Positions 1 to 8,496 of a stretch of DNA of 59,895 bases are shown in pieces. The position numbers were made by a program, and so were the translations under genes. The notes beneath the pieces are model-generated. The model was not told the origin of the DNA, made no database searches, and was given only the letters and a program-made list of their open reading frames with translations. The DNA comes from an uncultured Paenibacillaceae bacterium (lineage in GTDB: Bacteria; Bacillota; Bacilli; Aneurinibacillales; Aneurinibacillaceae): assembly GCA_937874515.1 (NCBI GenBank), contig CALNBV010000224.1:1-59895 (forward strand), written 5' to 3'. Each line of letters starts with the position of its first letter. Position 1 is the first letter of the stretch.

Positions 1-120
1 AAGGGATAGGGGTTTTACGCCCCATTTTATAAAGTATTTGCTTTTTTCCGCGATTGACTTTATTGAAATGATAAAGGATACCATAAAAAAGAAAGCGAAA
101 ATAACGCCAAGAATGTCCAT
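1..120 (-). CDS. Hypothetical membrane protein, 5' part only
   Basis: A minus-strand reading frame starts at an ATG (118-120) behind a good Shine-Dalgarno GGAGGGG and runs 40 codons without a stop off the left edge. It begins MDILGVIFAFFFMVSF, a clear N-terminal membrane segment of about 20 residues, followed by a basic stretch with several Lys. Only the start is present, so the family cannot be named. It could be a small membrane protein or the anchor of a larger one. It diverges from the LonC-like gene, with a repeat-bearing spacer between them. Confidence 0.55.
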   Translation of the reverse strand, partial: MDILGVIFAFFFMVSFIISIKSIAEKSKYFIKWGVKPLSL

Positions 121-306
121 TATTTTCCCCTCCAATAAAGAAAACTAATAGTTTTTACTTCTCATAAGTAGGGGTTACTTTATAAACTAACTTTCCTTTT
201 TCGAGGTTCCTATTAATTTTCTAGCCATCCTCTATAAGGATATTATAGCTGAAAAAATAACTCTTCTATTATTAGGATAAGTCAAAATTGTTAAAAGAAA
301 TTGTCC

Positions 307-354
307 AGCTCTTGCGAGCTGAAACTGACTAAAGGGGATAGAGATGATAAGGAG
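307..354 (+). repeat. Interspersed repeat copy R1 with GCTCTTGCGAGC mini-hairpin
   Basis: The copy has a short palindrome AGCTCTTGCGAGCT (307-320), four bases, then the 30-bp motif at 325-354. The motif reads CTGACTAAAGGGGATA followed by GAGATGATAAGGAG. It is one of eight copies of the motif in this window, all between genes. A near-identical copy follows at 377-424. Confidence 0.8.
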
Positions 355-376
355 TGTGAAAGGGGAGCCCATCCCC

Positions 377-424
377 GCTCTTGCGAGCATTGCCCTGACT
401 AAATGGGATAGAGATGATAAGGAG
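377..424 (+). repeat. Interspersed repeat copy R2, direct duplicate of R1
   Basis: The hairpin GCTCTTGCGAGC (377-388) is followed by the motif at 395-424, which differs from R1 by a single base (AAATGGG for AAAGGGG). It lies 70 bp downstream of R1 in the same orientation. The rest of the 121-520 spacer shows no gene; it must also carry the divergent promoters for the left-edge gene and the LonC-like gene. Confidence 0.8.
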
Positions 425-520
425 CATACTAGGGTCCCCAACAGGTTCCCATAATGCATGGAAAGGGATACAATGTAAAAAAATATGCAAATGGGATAGG
501 CCAGAAGGGAAGTGGGAGTT

Positions 521-3070
521 TTGATAAATAACAGAAAAGTGCCCATTCAAAAATTAAGGGTAACGACGGATCCAGCGATGTTCCCCTTTGAAATAACCGA
601 TGAAATTGATTCTTTGCAGCAGGGGATTATTGGCCAGGACAGGGCTGTCCATGCCATGGAGTTCGGGCTGAAAGTGAAGCAAAGAGGATATAATTTGTTT
701 TTAGTGGGGCCAGTTGGTACTGGGAAGACCACTTATGCTGAGACGATGGTACGGCAGATTGCCAAAGAGAAAGCCAAGCCGAAAGACTGGTGTTACGTCT
801 ATAACTTTAAGCATCCAGATTCGCCCCAGGCTCTTTCTTTTCCCAGTGGGACAGGCACTGTTTTTAAGAAGAGAATCAATGAATTATTGCGGGATGTAGA
901 AAGGGAAATCCGCAAGTCTTTTACAAGTGATGACTATGAAAAGCAACGGGGTTTTATTTTGGATACCTTTGAGAAAAAAGCGGAGGAGATGTGGAAAGGG
1001 CTTTCTCAGTTTGCCAGGGAATTGAATTTTTCTCTGGAAAGGACTCAGCAGGGGAATTTCGCCCTGTTTCCTATGCAATTTGGAAAGCGGATTACCAAGG
1101 AGGAGTTTAAGGCTATTCCTGAATCTGTGCAACAAGAGTACAAAGAAAAAAATAAGCGGATTGAAGAAAAAATTGCTGAGTCTATGCGGACGATGCAGAT
1201 GCTGGAGAAGGAAGTTGAGAAGGCTGTCAAAAGGCTGAACCAGGAATCTGTGGGGCGTGGCATGGATCCCCTTTTTAAACCATTGCATGATTTGTATAAA
1301 GATGATGAGAAAGTAATGGCTTATTTACAAGAGTATCAGCAAGATGTCATTGAGAATTATCATTTTTTTCAGGAAGAAGCCCAGGAAGAAAATCCGATGC
1401 TTGGAATGTTGCGGGGGGGACAACAAACGGAGAAGTTAACCCGCTATCAAGTGAATGTGTTGGTGGATAACAGTCGGCAAGAAGGCTCGCAAGTTATTAG
1501 TGAAACTAATCCTACATACTATAATCTTTTTGGCAAGGTGGAGTACAAAAGTTCCTTTGGGACAATGGTGACGGATTTTACCATGATTAAGCCAGGGGCC
1601 TTTCATTTAGCCAATGGGGGGTATTTGATTTTACAAATCGTGGACCTGTTGAGTAATCCATACTCCTGGCAAGTGTTAAAACGGACGTTGAAAAATAGCA
1701 GTATTCGCATTGAAAATGTATTTGAAGAGAGAGGTCTGGTGGCTTCTACAGGGTTGAAACCAGAGCCCATACCCGTGGATATTAAAGTGCTCTTGATTGG
1801 TACACCCTATTATTATCAACTCCTCTCCGAACTGGATGAAGATTTTCATAAGCTTTTTAAAGTGAAAGTGGAATTTGATACGGAAATGTACAAAGATATA
1901 GAGCATCATCTTACTTTTGCCTCTTTCGTACGCAGTTATTGTGAAAAGGAAGGACTTCTTCCTTTCCATCGCACCGCCCTGGCTTCTATGGTAGATTACA
2001 GTTCTCGCCTGGTTGAAAATCAGGGGAAAATGACCACTCGTTTTAATGATTTGACCCGCTTAATGGTGGAAGCCAGTTTTTGGGCAGAGGAAGAAGGGGC
2101 AAAGGCTGTCATGGATCTTCATGTGGGCCGGGCCATTAGGGAGCAGGAGTATCGCTCGAATCGGGTAGATGAGAAGATTAGAGAGATGATTGTGGAAGGA
2201 ACCATTATGGTGGATGTGACCGGGGAGCGGGTAGGGCAAATTAATGGTCTTGCCGTGCTGGATATGGGAGACTATTCTTTTGGTTCACCTCATCGTATTA
2301 CCGCGCAAACCTTTGTGGGGCGCACGGGAATCATTAATATAGAGCGAGAAACCTCTTTAAGCGGGCAAATTCATCATAAAGGACTTCTGATTTTAAGTGG
2401 GTATCTGGCAGGGCTTTTTGCCCAGGACAAACCTTTGCCATTGTCTGCCAGCATTACTTTCGAGCAAACCTATAGCATGATTGATGGGGATAGTGCATCC
2501 AGCACAGAGTTATATGCACTCCTGTCCTCCTTGTCGAATATCCCTATTAAACAGGGAATCGCTGTTACCGGCTCCGTAAATCAATGGGGAGAAGTCCAAC
2601 CTATTGGTGGGGTTAACGATAAAATTGAAGGTTTTTATGCAGTTTGCAAGGCGGTAGGATTGACCGGGGAACAAGGGGTGATGATTCCTCACCAGAATGT
2701 GAAAAACCTAATGCTAAAAGATGAAGTGATTCAAGCGGTTAAACGCGGTTTATTCCACATCTGGCAGGTGCGCACCGTTGAAGAAGGGATTGAGATCTTA
2801 ACCGGGGTTGAGGCGGGAACTCCTAATGAAGAAGGGAAGTATCCCGAAGGTACAGTATTTTATGAAATAAATAGCCGTTTGGAAAAAATGTATTCATCTA
2901 TTGCCGAGGGAAGTGGGTCCCAGACCTTGTTTGAAATTATCCAATCTGAGGATGAGGATGAGGAGAAGGAATCCAATCCTCCTGCACCTGATCAACCAGG
3001 TCAACCAGATCAACCGAATCAACCGGGTCAACCGGCTCAACCAGGACAGGGGACACGTAAATTTAAATAG
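521..3070 (+). CDS. Lon-like ATP-dependent protease (LonB/LonC type, AAA_32 family)
   Basis: This is an ATP-dependent cytoplasmic serine protease of the Lon superfamily without the classical LonA N-domain. A Walker A GPVGTGKT sits near residues 63-70. A long helical insertion follows (about 120-290), then the S16 protease domain with the Ser of GDSASS near 658 and the Lys of GGVNDK near 701, the expected catalytic dyad. The TTG start at 521 is preferred because AAGGGA at 505-510 is correctly spaced; a GTG at 512 is the alternative. The roughly 849 residues are near family length. The C-terminus carries an odd acidic stretch followed by a Pro/Gln/Asp-rich repeat tail (about 2985-3050). It is monocistronic, ahead of argG. 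Confidence 0.85.
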   Translation: MINNRKVPIQKLRVTTDPAMFPFEITDEIDSLQQGIIGQDRAVHAMEFGLKVKQRGYNLFLVGPVGTGKTTYAETMVRQIAKEKAKPKDWCYVYNFKHPDSPQALSFPSGTGTVFKKRINELLRDVEREIRKSFTSDDYEKQRGFILDTFEKKAEEMWKGLSQFARELNFSLERTQQGNFALFPMQFGKRITKEEFKAIPESVQQEYKEKNKRIEEKIAESMRTMQMLEKEVEKAVKRLNQESVGRGMDPLFKPLHDLYKDDEKVMAYLQEYQQDVIENYHFFQEEAQEENPMLGMLRGGQQTEKLTRYQVNVLVDNSRQEGSQVISETNPTYYNLFGKVEYKSSFGTMVTDFTMIKPGAFHLANGGYLILQIVDLLSNPYSWQVLKRTLKNSSIRIENVFEERGLVASTGLKPEPIPVDIKVLLIGTPYYYQLLSELDEDFHKLFKVKVEFDTEMYKDIEHHLTFASFVRSYCEKEGLLPFHRTALASMVDYSSRLVENQGKMTTRFNDLTRLMVEASFWAEEEGAKAVMDLHVGRAIREQEYRSNRVDEKIREMIVEGTIMVDVTGERVGQINGLAVLDMGDYSFGSPHRITAQTFVGRTGIINIERETSLSGQIHHKGLLILSGYLAGLFAQDKPLPLSASITFEQTYSMIDGDSASSTELYALLSSLSNIPIKQGIAVTGSVNQWGEVQPIGGVNDKIEGFYAVCKAVGLTGEQGVMIPHQNVKNLMLKDEVIQAVKRGLFHIWQVRTVEEGIEILTGVEAGTPNEEGKYPEGTVFYEINSRLEKMYSSIAEGSGSQTLFEIIQSEDEDEEKESNPPAPDQPGQPDQPNQPGQPAQPGQGTRKFK

Positions 3071-3110
3071 GGAGAATTGTCCGAATTTGTACATTTTCCT
3101 AAAAAAGCTA

Positions 3111-3147
3111 TTGCATTTTTATTAATAAGAATGCATAATATTGCATA
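3111..3147 (+). promoter_or_regulatory. Probable argGH promoter with candidate ArgR/AhrC box
   Basis: TTGCAT (3111-3116), a 17-bp spacer and CATAAT (3134-3139) form a sigma-A-type promoter. A near-palindrome ATGCATAATATTGCAT (3131-3146) overlaps the -10 and resembles a degenerate arginine-repressor box (TGCAT/ATGCA half-sites). The promoter reading is fairly good. The operator reading is inference from the downstream arginine genes. Confidence 0.5.
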
Positions 3148-3197
3148 TCGATTGAATTTGCGCTGTGCTATGCGCATTGAAGGGGAGAAATGGAACA

Positions 3198-4451
3198 ATG
3201 GCAAGAGAAAAAATTATTTTAGCCTATTCTGGCGGTTTAGATACATCCTGTGCAATTAAATGGTTACAAGAAAACTATAATTATGATGTTATTGCGGTAG
3301 CTCTTGATGTGGGCGAAGGCAAAAACTTAGATTTCGTTCGTGATAAAGCCATTCAAGTTGGTGCTCTTAAATCTTACGTTGTTGATGCGAAAGAACTATT
3401 TGCAGAAGAATTCGTTCTTCCAGCATTGAAAGCAAATGCAATGTATGAAGGGAAATATCCAGTTGTATCCGCTCTTTCTCGTCCGTTGATTTCTAAAGTG
3501 TTAGTTGATATTGCTGCAGAAGAAGGCGCAGTGGCTATTGCTCACGGTTGCACTGGTAAAGGGAACGACCAGGTTCGTTTCGACGTTTCCATTATGGCTT
3601 TAAATCCTGATTTGAAAATCGTTGCACCTGTTCGTGAATGGGGCATGAGCCGTGATGAAGAAATTGCGTATGCACAACAACATAACATTCCGATTCCAAT
3701 TAACTTAGATAACCCATATTCTATTGACCAAAACCTCTGGGGACGTGCTTGCGAATGTGGCGTATTAGAAAACCCATGGTGTGAACCACCAAAAGGCGCT
3801 TATGATTTAACTGCTGAATTGGAAGACACTCCAGATACTCCAGAAGAAATCGAAATCGAATTCCTTAGTGGGAAACCTGTTGCCCTAAATGGCAAACAAT
3901 ATCCACTTGGGGAAATGATTCTTGAATTAAATAAAATTGCTGGTAAACATGGCGTTGGCCGTATTGACCACGTAGAAAACCGTTTGGTTGGGATCAAATC
4001 CCGTGAAGTTTACGAAGCACCAGGTGCCATTACCTTGATTACGGCACACCGTGAATTGGAATTCTTAACCTTGCCTCGTGAAGTTATTCAATTCAAACCA
4101 ATCGTTGAACAAAAATTAACCCAGGTGATTTATGAAGGACTCTGGTTCTCTCCAATTACTGATGCTCTTAAAGCATTTGTTGAAGAAACCCAAACCTTCG
4201 TATCTGGTACCATCCGCATTAAATTGTTCAAAGGCCATGCAATTGTAGTGGGCAGAAAATCCGATTCTTCCCTCTATGACGAAAACCTTGCTACTTACGG
4301 CACTGATGATACTTTCGACCATAAAGCAGCTCTCGGGTTCATTGAACTTTATGGAATGCAAACCAGATTGTACTCTCAAGTAAACCGCAAAAACTTAGAC
4401 AATACGCCTAAAGCGGTTATTATTGAAAAAAAGGAAGCTGTTAAGCAATGA
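3198..4451 (+). CDS. argG: Argininosuccinate synthase
   Basis: It condenses citrulline and aspartate with ATP to argininosuccinate, the penultimate step of arginine synthesis, in the cytosol. The N-terminus has the ATP-pyrophosphatase loop YSGGLDTS (about residues 9-16), and the family motif GCTGKGNDQVRF follows near residue 118. About 417 residues is normal. The ATG at 3198 is chosen because the protein then begins MAREKIILAYSGGLD; the upstream in-frame extension has no conservation pattern. It overlaps argH by four bases, so the two are co-translated. Codon choice (CGT for Arg, almost no CGG) resembles eno rather than argH, suggesting high expression or a different history. Confidence 0.96.
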   Translation: MAREKIILAYSGGLDTSCAIKWLQENYNYDVIAVALDVGEGKNLDFVRDKAIQVGALKSYVVDAKELFAEEFVLPALKANAMYEGKYPVVSALSRPLISKVLVDIAAEEGAVAIAHGCTGKGNDQVRFDVSIMALNPDLKIVAPVREWGMSRDEEIAYAQQHNIPIPINLDNPYSIDQNLWGRACECGVLENPWCEPPKGAYDLTAELEDTPDTPEEIEIEFLSGKPVALNGKQYPLGEMILELNKIAGKHGVGRIDHVENRLVGIKSREVYEAPGAITLITAHRELEFLTLPREVIQFKPIVEQKLTQVIYEGLWFSPITDALKAFVEETQTFVSGTIRIKLFKGHAIVVGRKSDSSLYDENLATYGTDDTFDHKAALGFIELYGMQTRLYSQVNRKNLDNTPKAVIIEKKEAVKQ

Positions 4452-5872
4452 AATTATGGGGCGGTCGCTTTACAAAACCCACGGATAAACTCGTAGAGGA
4501 GTACACAGCCTCTATTGAATTCGATAAAAAAATGTGGAAAGAAGACATTTCCGGCAGTTTGGCCCACGTGAAAATGTTGGGCCGCTGCGGCATCATTGGT
4601 GAAGATGAAGCGGCAACCATCGCTGAAGGTTTGAAAAAAGTGGCTGCTCGCATTGATGCAGGGGATGTTGAATGGAGCATTTCCAACGAAGACGTTCATA
4701 TGAACGTAGAAAAAATGCTCTTAGAAGAAGTTGGACCAGTAGGGGGAAAACTCCACACTGGCCGCAGTCGGAATGACCAGGTAACAACGGACATGCACCT
4801 CTACCTTCGGGCACGGGTCATTGAAATTGTTGACCTTGCTGTAAAAGTGCAAGAAGCTCTCATTGAGCAAGCCAAAGTGAACCTGGATACCATTCTTCCT
4901 GGTTACACCCATTTGCAACGGGCACAACCTGTCCTATTCGCCCATCATTTAATGGCGTATGCCTCCATGATGCAACGGGATATTGAACGTTTGCAGGATA
5001 GCTGGAAACGGATTAACGTCCTCCCTCTTGGGGCTGGCGCTCTTGCAGGAACGACCTTCCCAATTGATCGCCATTTTGTGGCCGAACAATTAAAATTTGA
5101 TGGGGTATACATTAACAGCATGGACGCAGTAAGCGATCGGGATTATATTGTTGAATTCCTTGCTAACGCTTCTTTGTTAATTGCTCATCTTTCTCGTCTC
5201 AGTGAAGAATTCATTCTCTGGATGAGCAACGAATTTAATTTTGTTGAATTAGATGATGCGTTCTGTACAGGCTCTAGTATCATGCCGCAAAAGAAAAACC
5301 CTGATGTGGCTGAATTAGTTCGGGGTAAAACAGGCCGTGTTTACGGCAACTTAATCGGCATGTTGACTGTGATTAAAGGTCTTCCTCTTGCTTACAATAA
5401 GGACATGCAGGAAGATAAAGAAGGCATGTTTGATACGGTTTATACATTGCATGGCGCTTTGTCCCTCTTTGCTGGCATGATTTCTACCATGAAAGTGAAG
5501 AAAGACAACATGCGCAAAGCAGTTCAAGAAGACTTCTCTAATGCAACAGACCTGGCTGATTACCTTGTAAATAAAGGAATGCCATTCCGTCAGGCCCATG
5601 AAGTCGTTGGAAAAACCGTATTGTATTGTATTGAACAAAATAAATTCTTATTGGATCTTTCCCTTGAAGAGTACAAGCAGTTCTCTGAACTCTTTGAAGA
5701 GGATATTTATGTGGCTCTCGATCCTCAACAGGTGGTTAATGCCCGTGATTGTTTCGGGGGCACAGCAAGCAACCGGGTGGCAGAACAAATCGCCATTGCT
5801 GAAGAATTGCTAAAAGCCAACCATACCTGGGTAGATGCTCATATCGAGAAGATTCAACTTGATTTGTTATAA
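4448..5872 (+). CDS. argH: Argininosuccinate lyase
   Basis: It splits argininosuccinate into arginine and fumarate and belongs to the aspartase/fumarase superfamily. Hallmarks are the substrate-binding TGRSRNDQV near residue 102, THLQRAQPV near 155, and the signature loop GSSIMPQKKNPD near 277 with the catalytic Ser. Its start ATGA overlaps the argG stop. The 474 residues match the family. It ends before a strong terminator, closing a two-gene argGH operon. Confidence 0.97.
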   Translation: MKLWGGRFTKPTDKLVEEYTASIEFDKKMWKEDISGSLAHVKMLGRCGIIGEDEAATIAEGLKKVAARIDAGDVEWSISNEDVHMNVEKMLLEEVGPVGGKLHTGRSRNDQVTTDMHLYLRARVIEIVDLAVKVQEALIEQAKVNLDTILPGYTHLQRAQPVLFAHHLMAYASMMQRDIERLQDSWKRINVLPLGAGALAGTTFPIDRHFVAEQLKFDGVYINSMDAVSDRDYIVEFLANASLLIAHLSRLSEEFILWMSNEFNFVELDDAFCTGSSIMPQKKNPDVAELVRGKTGRVYGNLIGMLTVIKGLPLAYNKDMQEDKEGMFDTVYTLHGALSLFAGMISTMKVKKDNMRKAVQEDFSNATDLADYLVNKGMPFRQAHEVVGKTVLYCIEQNKFLLDLSLEEYKQFSELFEEDIYVALDPQQVVNARDCFGGTASNRVAEQIAIAEELLKANHTWVDAHIEKIQLDLL

Positions 5873-5879
5873 GAATATG

Positions 5880-5915
5880 AGGCCACCTTCTCCTTGAGAG
5901 AGAGGGTGGCCTTTT
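5880..5915 (+). terminator. Rho-independent terminator after argH
   Basis: Stem AGGCCACC / GGTGGCCT with inner pairing across a TCTCC..GAGAGA region, followed by TTTT, eight bases after the argH stop. Confidence 0.85.
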
Positions 5916-6042
5916 GCTTATATGGGGATTGTGTGGTTGGTGTGTCTTATCACCTGTATCCCATTGGGTCAGGAATTTGATGTTTTTAAAATGTGGCGAA
6001 AAATATAAAATTATTATAATATTTAGGGTTTTTTATATAATA

Positions 6043-6073
6043 TTGGTTTTTATTTTTCTATTAATGGTACAAT
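6043..6073 (+). promoter_or_regulatory. Possible promoter of the C39-like gene
   Basis: TTGGTT (6043-6048) and an extended -10 TGGTACAAT (6065-6073) are separated by 19 bp in a very AT-rich leader. The Shine-Dalgarno TAGGAG follows at about 6097. Confidence 0.4.
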
Positions 6074-6112
6074 TGATAGAAAGGGGTATGGTAGATTAGG
6101 AGTGTTATTCTT

Positions 6113-6916
6113 ATGAAAAAGAAACGTTTCAAAGTCCTTATCGTAGGTATTTCTATGTGTATTTTTACAGTGGTTTTCTATGAGGTGAAATCTATCAATT
6201 CTATAAGTAATGAAACACTGGCAGAATCCAAAAGCAAGGAACCAGAAATAGCGAAAATAGAAGTAACAAAAAAACCGATTGAAACAAAAACTGAAACGGA
6301 AACTGAAAGGGTTTCGTCTGCCTTTATTCATGTGCCAATCATTAAACAGAAACCTGAACTTTATAATGGATGTGAGGTCACAAGTTTAACCATGTTGCTT
6401 AATTGGGCGGGAGTATCTGTGAATAAATTACAGGTTGCCGACCGTATCCAGAAAGACCCAACACCAAAAAGGGAAGATAGTAGTGGTGAGATTATCTATT
6501 GGGGCAACCCGAACAAAGGGTTTGTTGGTGATATTACTGGAGTTAAAGAAGGTTACTCCGTTAATCACGGTCCCGTAGTGGAGCTTTTAGATGAGTACTT
6601 GCCTAGTAAAGGGGTGGACCTTACAGGATCCTCATTTCAGCAAATATTGGATAATGTGATAGCAGGCAAACCCGTTGTCATCTGGAGTACCATTTATTTT
6701 GTTCCCACAAATAATTGGGAAACGTGGGATAGTCCCGATGGGCTTGTAAAGGCAACCTTCCAAGAACATTGTGTTCTTTTAGTAGGTTTTAATCAAGATA
6801 AAAAGGTTGTTTATGTTAATGATCCATTTGATGGAGCCAAGGCAAAAGCTGTTCCTATGGATAATTTCGTTAAAAGTTGGGAACAGTTGGGGTGTCAGGC
6901 GGTTACTATTAAGTGA
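6113..6916 (+). CDS. Exported or membrane-anchored C39-like cysteine peptidase family protein
   Basis: This belongs to the papain-like C39_2 group of secreted proteins found in Bacillales; substrates are unknown. Residues 8-24 form a membrane or signal segment. A charged Lys/Glu/Thr-rich linker runs to about residue 68. In the peptidase-like domain Cys87 (NGCEVTS), His219 (EHCVLLVGF) and Asn236-Asp237 (VNDPF) fit a Cys-His-Asp/Asn triad. The start is set by TAGGAG upstream of ATG 6113. It is a lone gene. Its TGA lies inside the first arm of the structured segment that follows. Confidence 0.75.
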   Translation: MKKKRFKVLIVGISMCIFTVVFYEVKSINSISNETLAESKSKEPEIAKIEVTKKPIETKTETETERVSSAFIHVPIIKQKPELYNGCEVTSLTMLLNWAGVSVNKLQVADRIQKDPTPKREDSSGEIIYWGNPNKGFVGDITGVKEGYSVNHGPVVELLDEYLPSKGVDLTGSSFQQILDNVIAGKPVVIWSTIYFVPTNNWETWDSPDGLVKATFQEHCVLLVGFNQDKKVVYVNDPFDGAKAKAVPMDNFVKSWEQLGCQAVTIK

Positions 6917-7126
6917 ACTACCACGAACCTAAAGGTATCGTGGCTTCTGAAAAAGAAGCTACATGGTTTTTAGCTTCGTCCCTTTAAGGGTGAGTTCACC
7001 AGACTAAAGCTAGGAGAAATCCTAACTACGATAGATCGGTCATGACACCATCGGTTGACGCACCAGACTGCTTCTTAAACAAGGAAAAGCCAAAGTGAAA
7101 AGAAGAACTCCGTTTACTAGAAAAAA
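6913..7126 (+). ncRNA. Orphan structured segment resembling an IS200/IS605 (TnpB) right end / omegaRNA
   Basis: An outer pair GTGAACT (6913-6919) / AGTTCAC (6993-6999) encloses several hairpins: CCACGA..TCGTGG with inner ACCT/AGGT (6921-6943), GCTTCT..AGAAGC (6943-6959) and CCCTT..AAGGG. TAGGA-GAAA-TCCTA follows at about 7011, and then a segment containing GACGCACCAGACTGCTTC. From memory, these blocks resemble the 3' RNA scaffold of TnpB/IS1341-type elements, but no tnpB is adjacent. The structure is seen directly; the identity is inference. It may be a transposon remnant, a solo omegaRNA or an unrelated structured RNA. Confidence 0.5.
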
Positions 7127-7165
7127 GCAGCCCTATGATTAAACCATAGTGGCTGCCTTTTTTTT
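7127..7165 (+). terminator. Strong rho-independent terminator ending the structured segment
   Basis: GCAGCC-CTATG pairs with CATAG-T-GGCTGC (one bulge) and is followed by eight T (7158-7165). It closes any transcript crossing the preceding RNA-like region. Confidence 0.9.
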
Positions 7166-7267
7166 GAACTTCTTGAAACCCTGCCCAGCTGATCTTGCGG
7201 ATGTATCATACCTGTTGCTCTCATTGTGATTCTCCTTCCCAAAAGGTGAAAGTGAACCGTTAGTGTA

Positions 7268-7296
7268 CTGAGTAAAAGGGATAAAGGTGATAAGGA
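7268..7296 (+). repeat. Interspersed repeat copy R3
   Basis: CTGAGTAAAAGGGATA followed by AAGGTGATAAGGA, a copy of the 30-bp intergenic motif. It lies upstream of the ECF sigma gene in a 276-bp spacer that otherwise shows only the likely promoter region. Confidence 0.8.
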
Positions 7297-7441
7297 TGTA
7301 GAAAAGTTGCATCCACCAGTTATCTACTAACAATTCATAGAGTTCAACTAGAGGATATTTTTCATAGACCATGTAACAAATTGTCATGTTATGGTACTAA
7401 TACTACGAAAGAAGAAAATCGGATTAAATGGGAGGGGCACT

Positions 7442-7933
7442 ATGGAGTTGGAGGAACTTTATAAAGAAATACAACCGCGCATCTATGCATTTTTCTTTGT
7501 GAAGACCTCTAGCAAAGAGAGTGCTGAAGATTTAACCCATGAGGTCTTTTATGAGGCAATTAAAGGATTGCCCCAGTTTTCCCACAATTCAACGATACAG
7601 ACCTGGCTCTTTTCTATTGCAAAAAACCGGTTAAAGAAATATTACCGATCTCAAAAATACAAAAAAGATTTAGAAACTCTTTATATGAATGAGGAGAAGG
7701 TCACGAATACGCCGGAAGAGGAGTTGCTGAAGAAAGAGGAGCAACGGAATATCATCCAGCAAATTAATCAATTGGATGACCTGGCGAAAGAAATTGTAAC
7801 TTTGCGAGTGTACGGTGAACTGTCGTTTAAAGAAATTGGGATTCTCATGGAAAAAAGTGAGAACTATGTAAGGGTGACTTTTCACCGTGCCAAGCTAAAA
7901 ATGCAAAAAGAAATGGAGGGATACCATGGATAA
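7442..7933 (+). CDS. RNA polymerase ECF-type sigma factor
   Basis: A group 4 sigma factor of about 163 residues. Region 2 is near residues 8-70 (SAEDLTHEVFYEAIKGL, then TWLFSIAKNRLKKYYR), and region 4 is near 105-155 with the helix-turn-helix LSFKEIGILMEKSENYVRV. The ATG at 7442 follows GGGAGGGG; an upstream in-frame ATG (7391) has no such site. It overlaps the next gene by eight bases, so the two are translationally coupled, as usual for sigma/anti-sigma pairs. A TGTAAC..GGTAC arrangement near 7374-7397 could be an autoregulated ECF promoter, but this is weak. Confidence 0.9.
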   Translation: MELEELYKEIQPRIYAFFFVKTSSKESAEDLTHEVFYEAIKGLPQFSHNSTIQTWLFSIAKNRLKKYYRSQKYKKDLETLYMNEEKVTNTPEEELLKKEEQRNIIQQINQLDDLAKEIVTLRVYGELSFKEIGILMEKSENYVRVTFHRAKLKMQKEMEGYHG

Positions 7934-8492
7934 ACCTGTGCGTTCCATCATAGAGGATTTACTTCCTTTGTATCATGAAGGTCTCCTGAGTGAAGAAACA
8001 ACCAAATGGGTTGAAGAACAGGTGAAGGGGGATGAAGAATTAGAGGCGCTTGTTGCTCAAACCAGTCGCCCCCTGGAAAAAGTGGAGATTGAATCAACTG
8101 TTGAACACGATCAAATGATGAGAAAAATAAAAGGGAAACTTTCTGTTTATCAGCTCATTTTTATGGGGATTTCTTTTTTCCTTGCCATTAACACCTCCAT
8201 GTTGAATGAAAGTTTTGGCTTTGTGTTGTGGTATGCAGTGTTGGGTGTTTTGGGGTATCTCTTTTATAAAGATATGAAAATCGTATTTTTAATCTCCTTT
8301 ATTCCAATTTTTATCTGGTCAATAGGAAGTAATATTGGAGATTATCGAGCAGGAAACATTACTCCAGGGATCAGCTTTGCATCCTATTTCCTTCAATCTT
8401 TCATGGCAAGCCTCATGTTCGGGCTCATCCATTATTTGTTTGCCTTCATCGGGAGTATCATTGGATTCCTCATCTTAAAGATAAAGGGCTGA
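7926..8492 (+). CDS. Probable membrane anti-sigma factor
   Basis: Position and architecture indicate the cognate anti-sigma of the overlapping ECF gene. A cytoplasmic N-terminal segment has the DLLPLYHEGLLSEET pattern typical of zf-HC2-like anti-sigma domains. About four hydrophobic segments follow (about residues 75-190). The Cys residues that would complete a HxxxCxxC zinc site are absent (GDEELEAL where CPEC-like sequence is usual), so this is a zinc-free version. 188 residues. The function is inferred from family and context. Confidence 0.7.
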   Translation: MDKPVRSIIEDLLPLYHEGLLSEETTKWVEEQVKGDEELEALVAQTSRPLEKVEIESTVEHDQMMRKIKGKLSVYQLIFMGISFFLAINTSMLNESFGFVLWYAVLGVLGYLFYKDMKIVFLISFIPIFIWSIGSNIGDYRAGNITPGISFASYFLQSFMASLMFGLIHYLFAFIGSIIGFLILKIKG

Positions 8493-8496
8493 GAGC

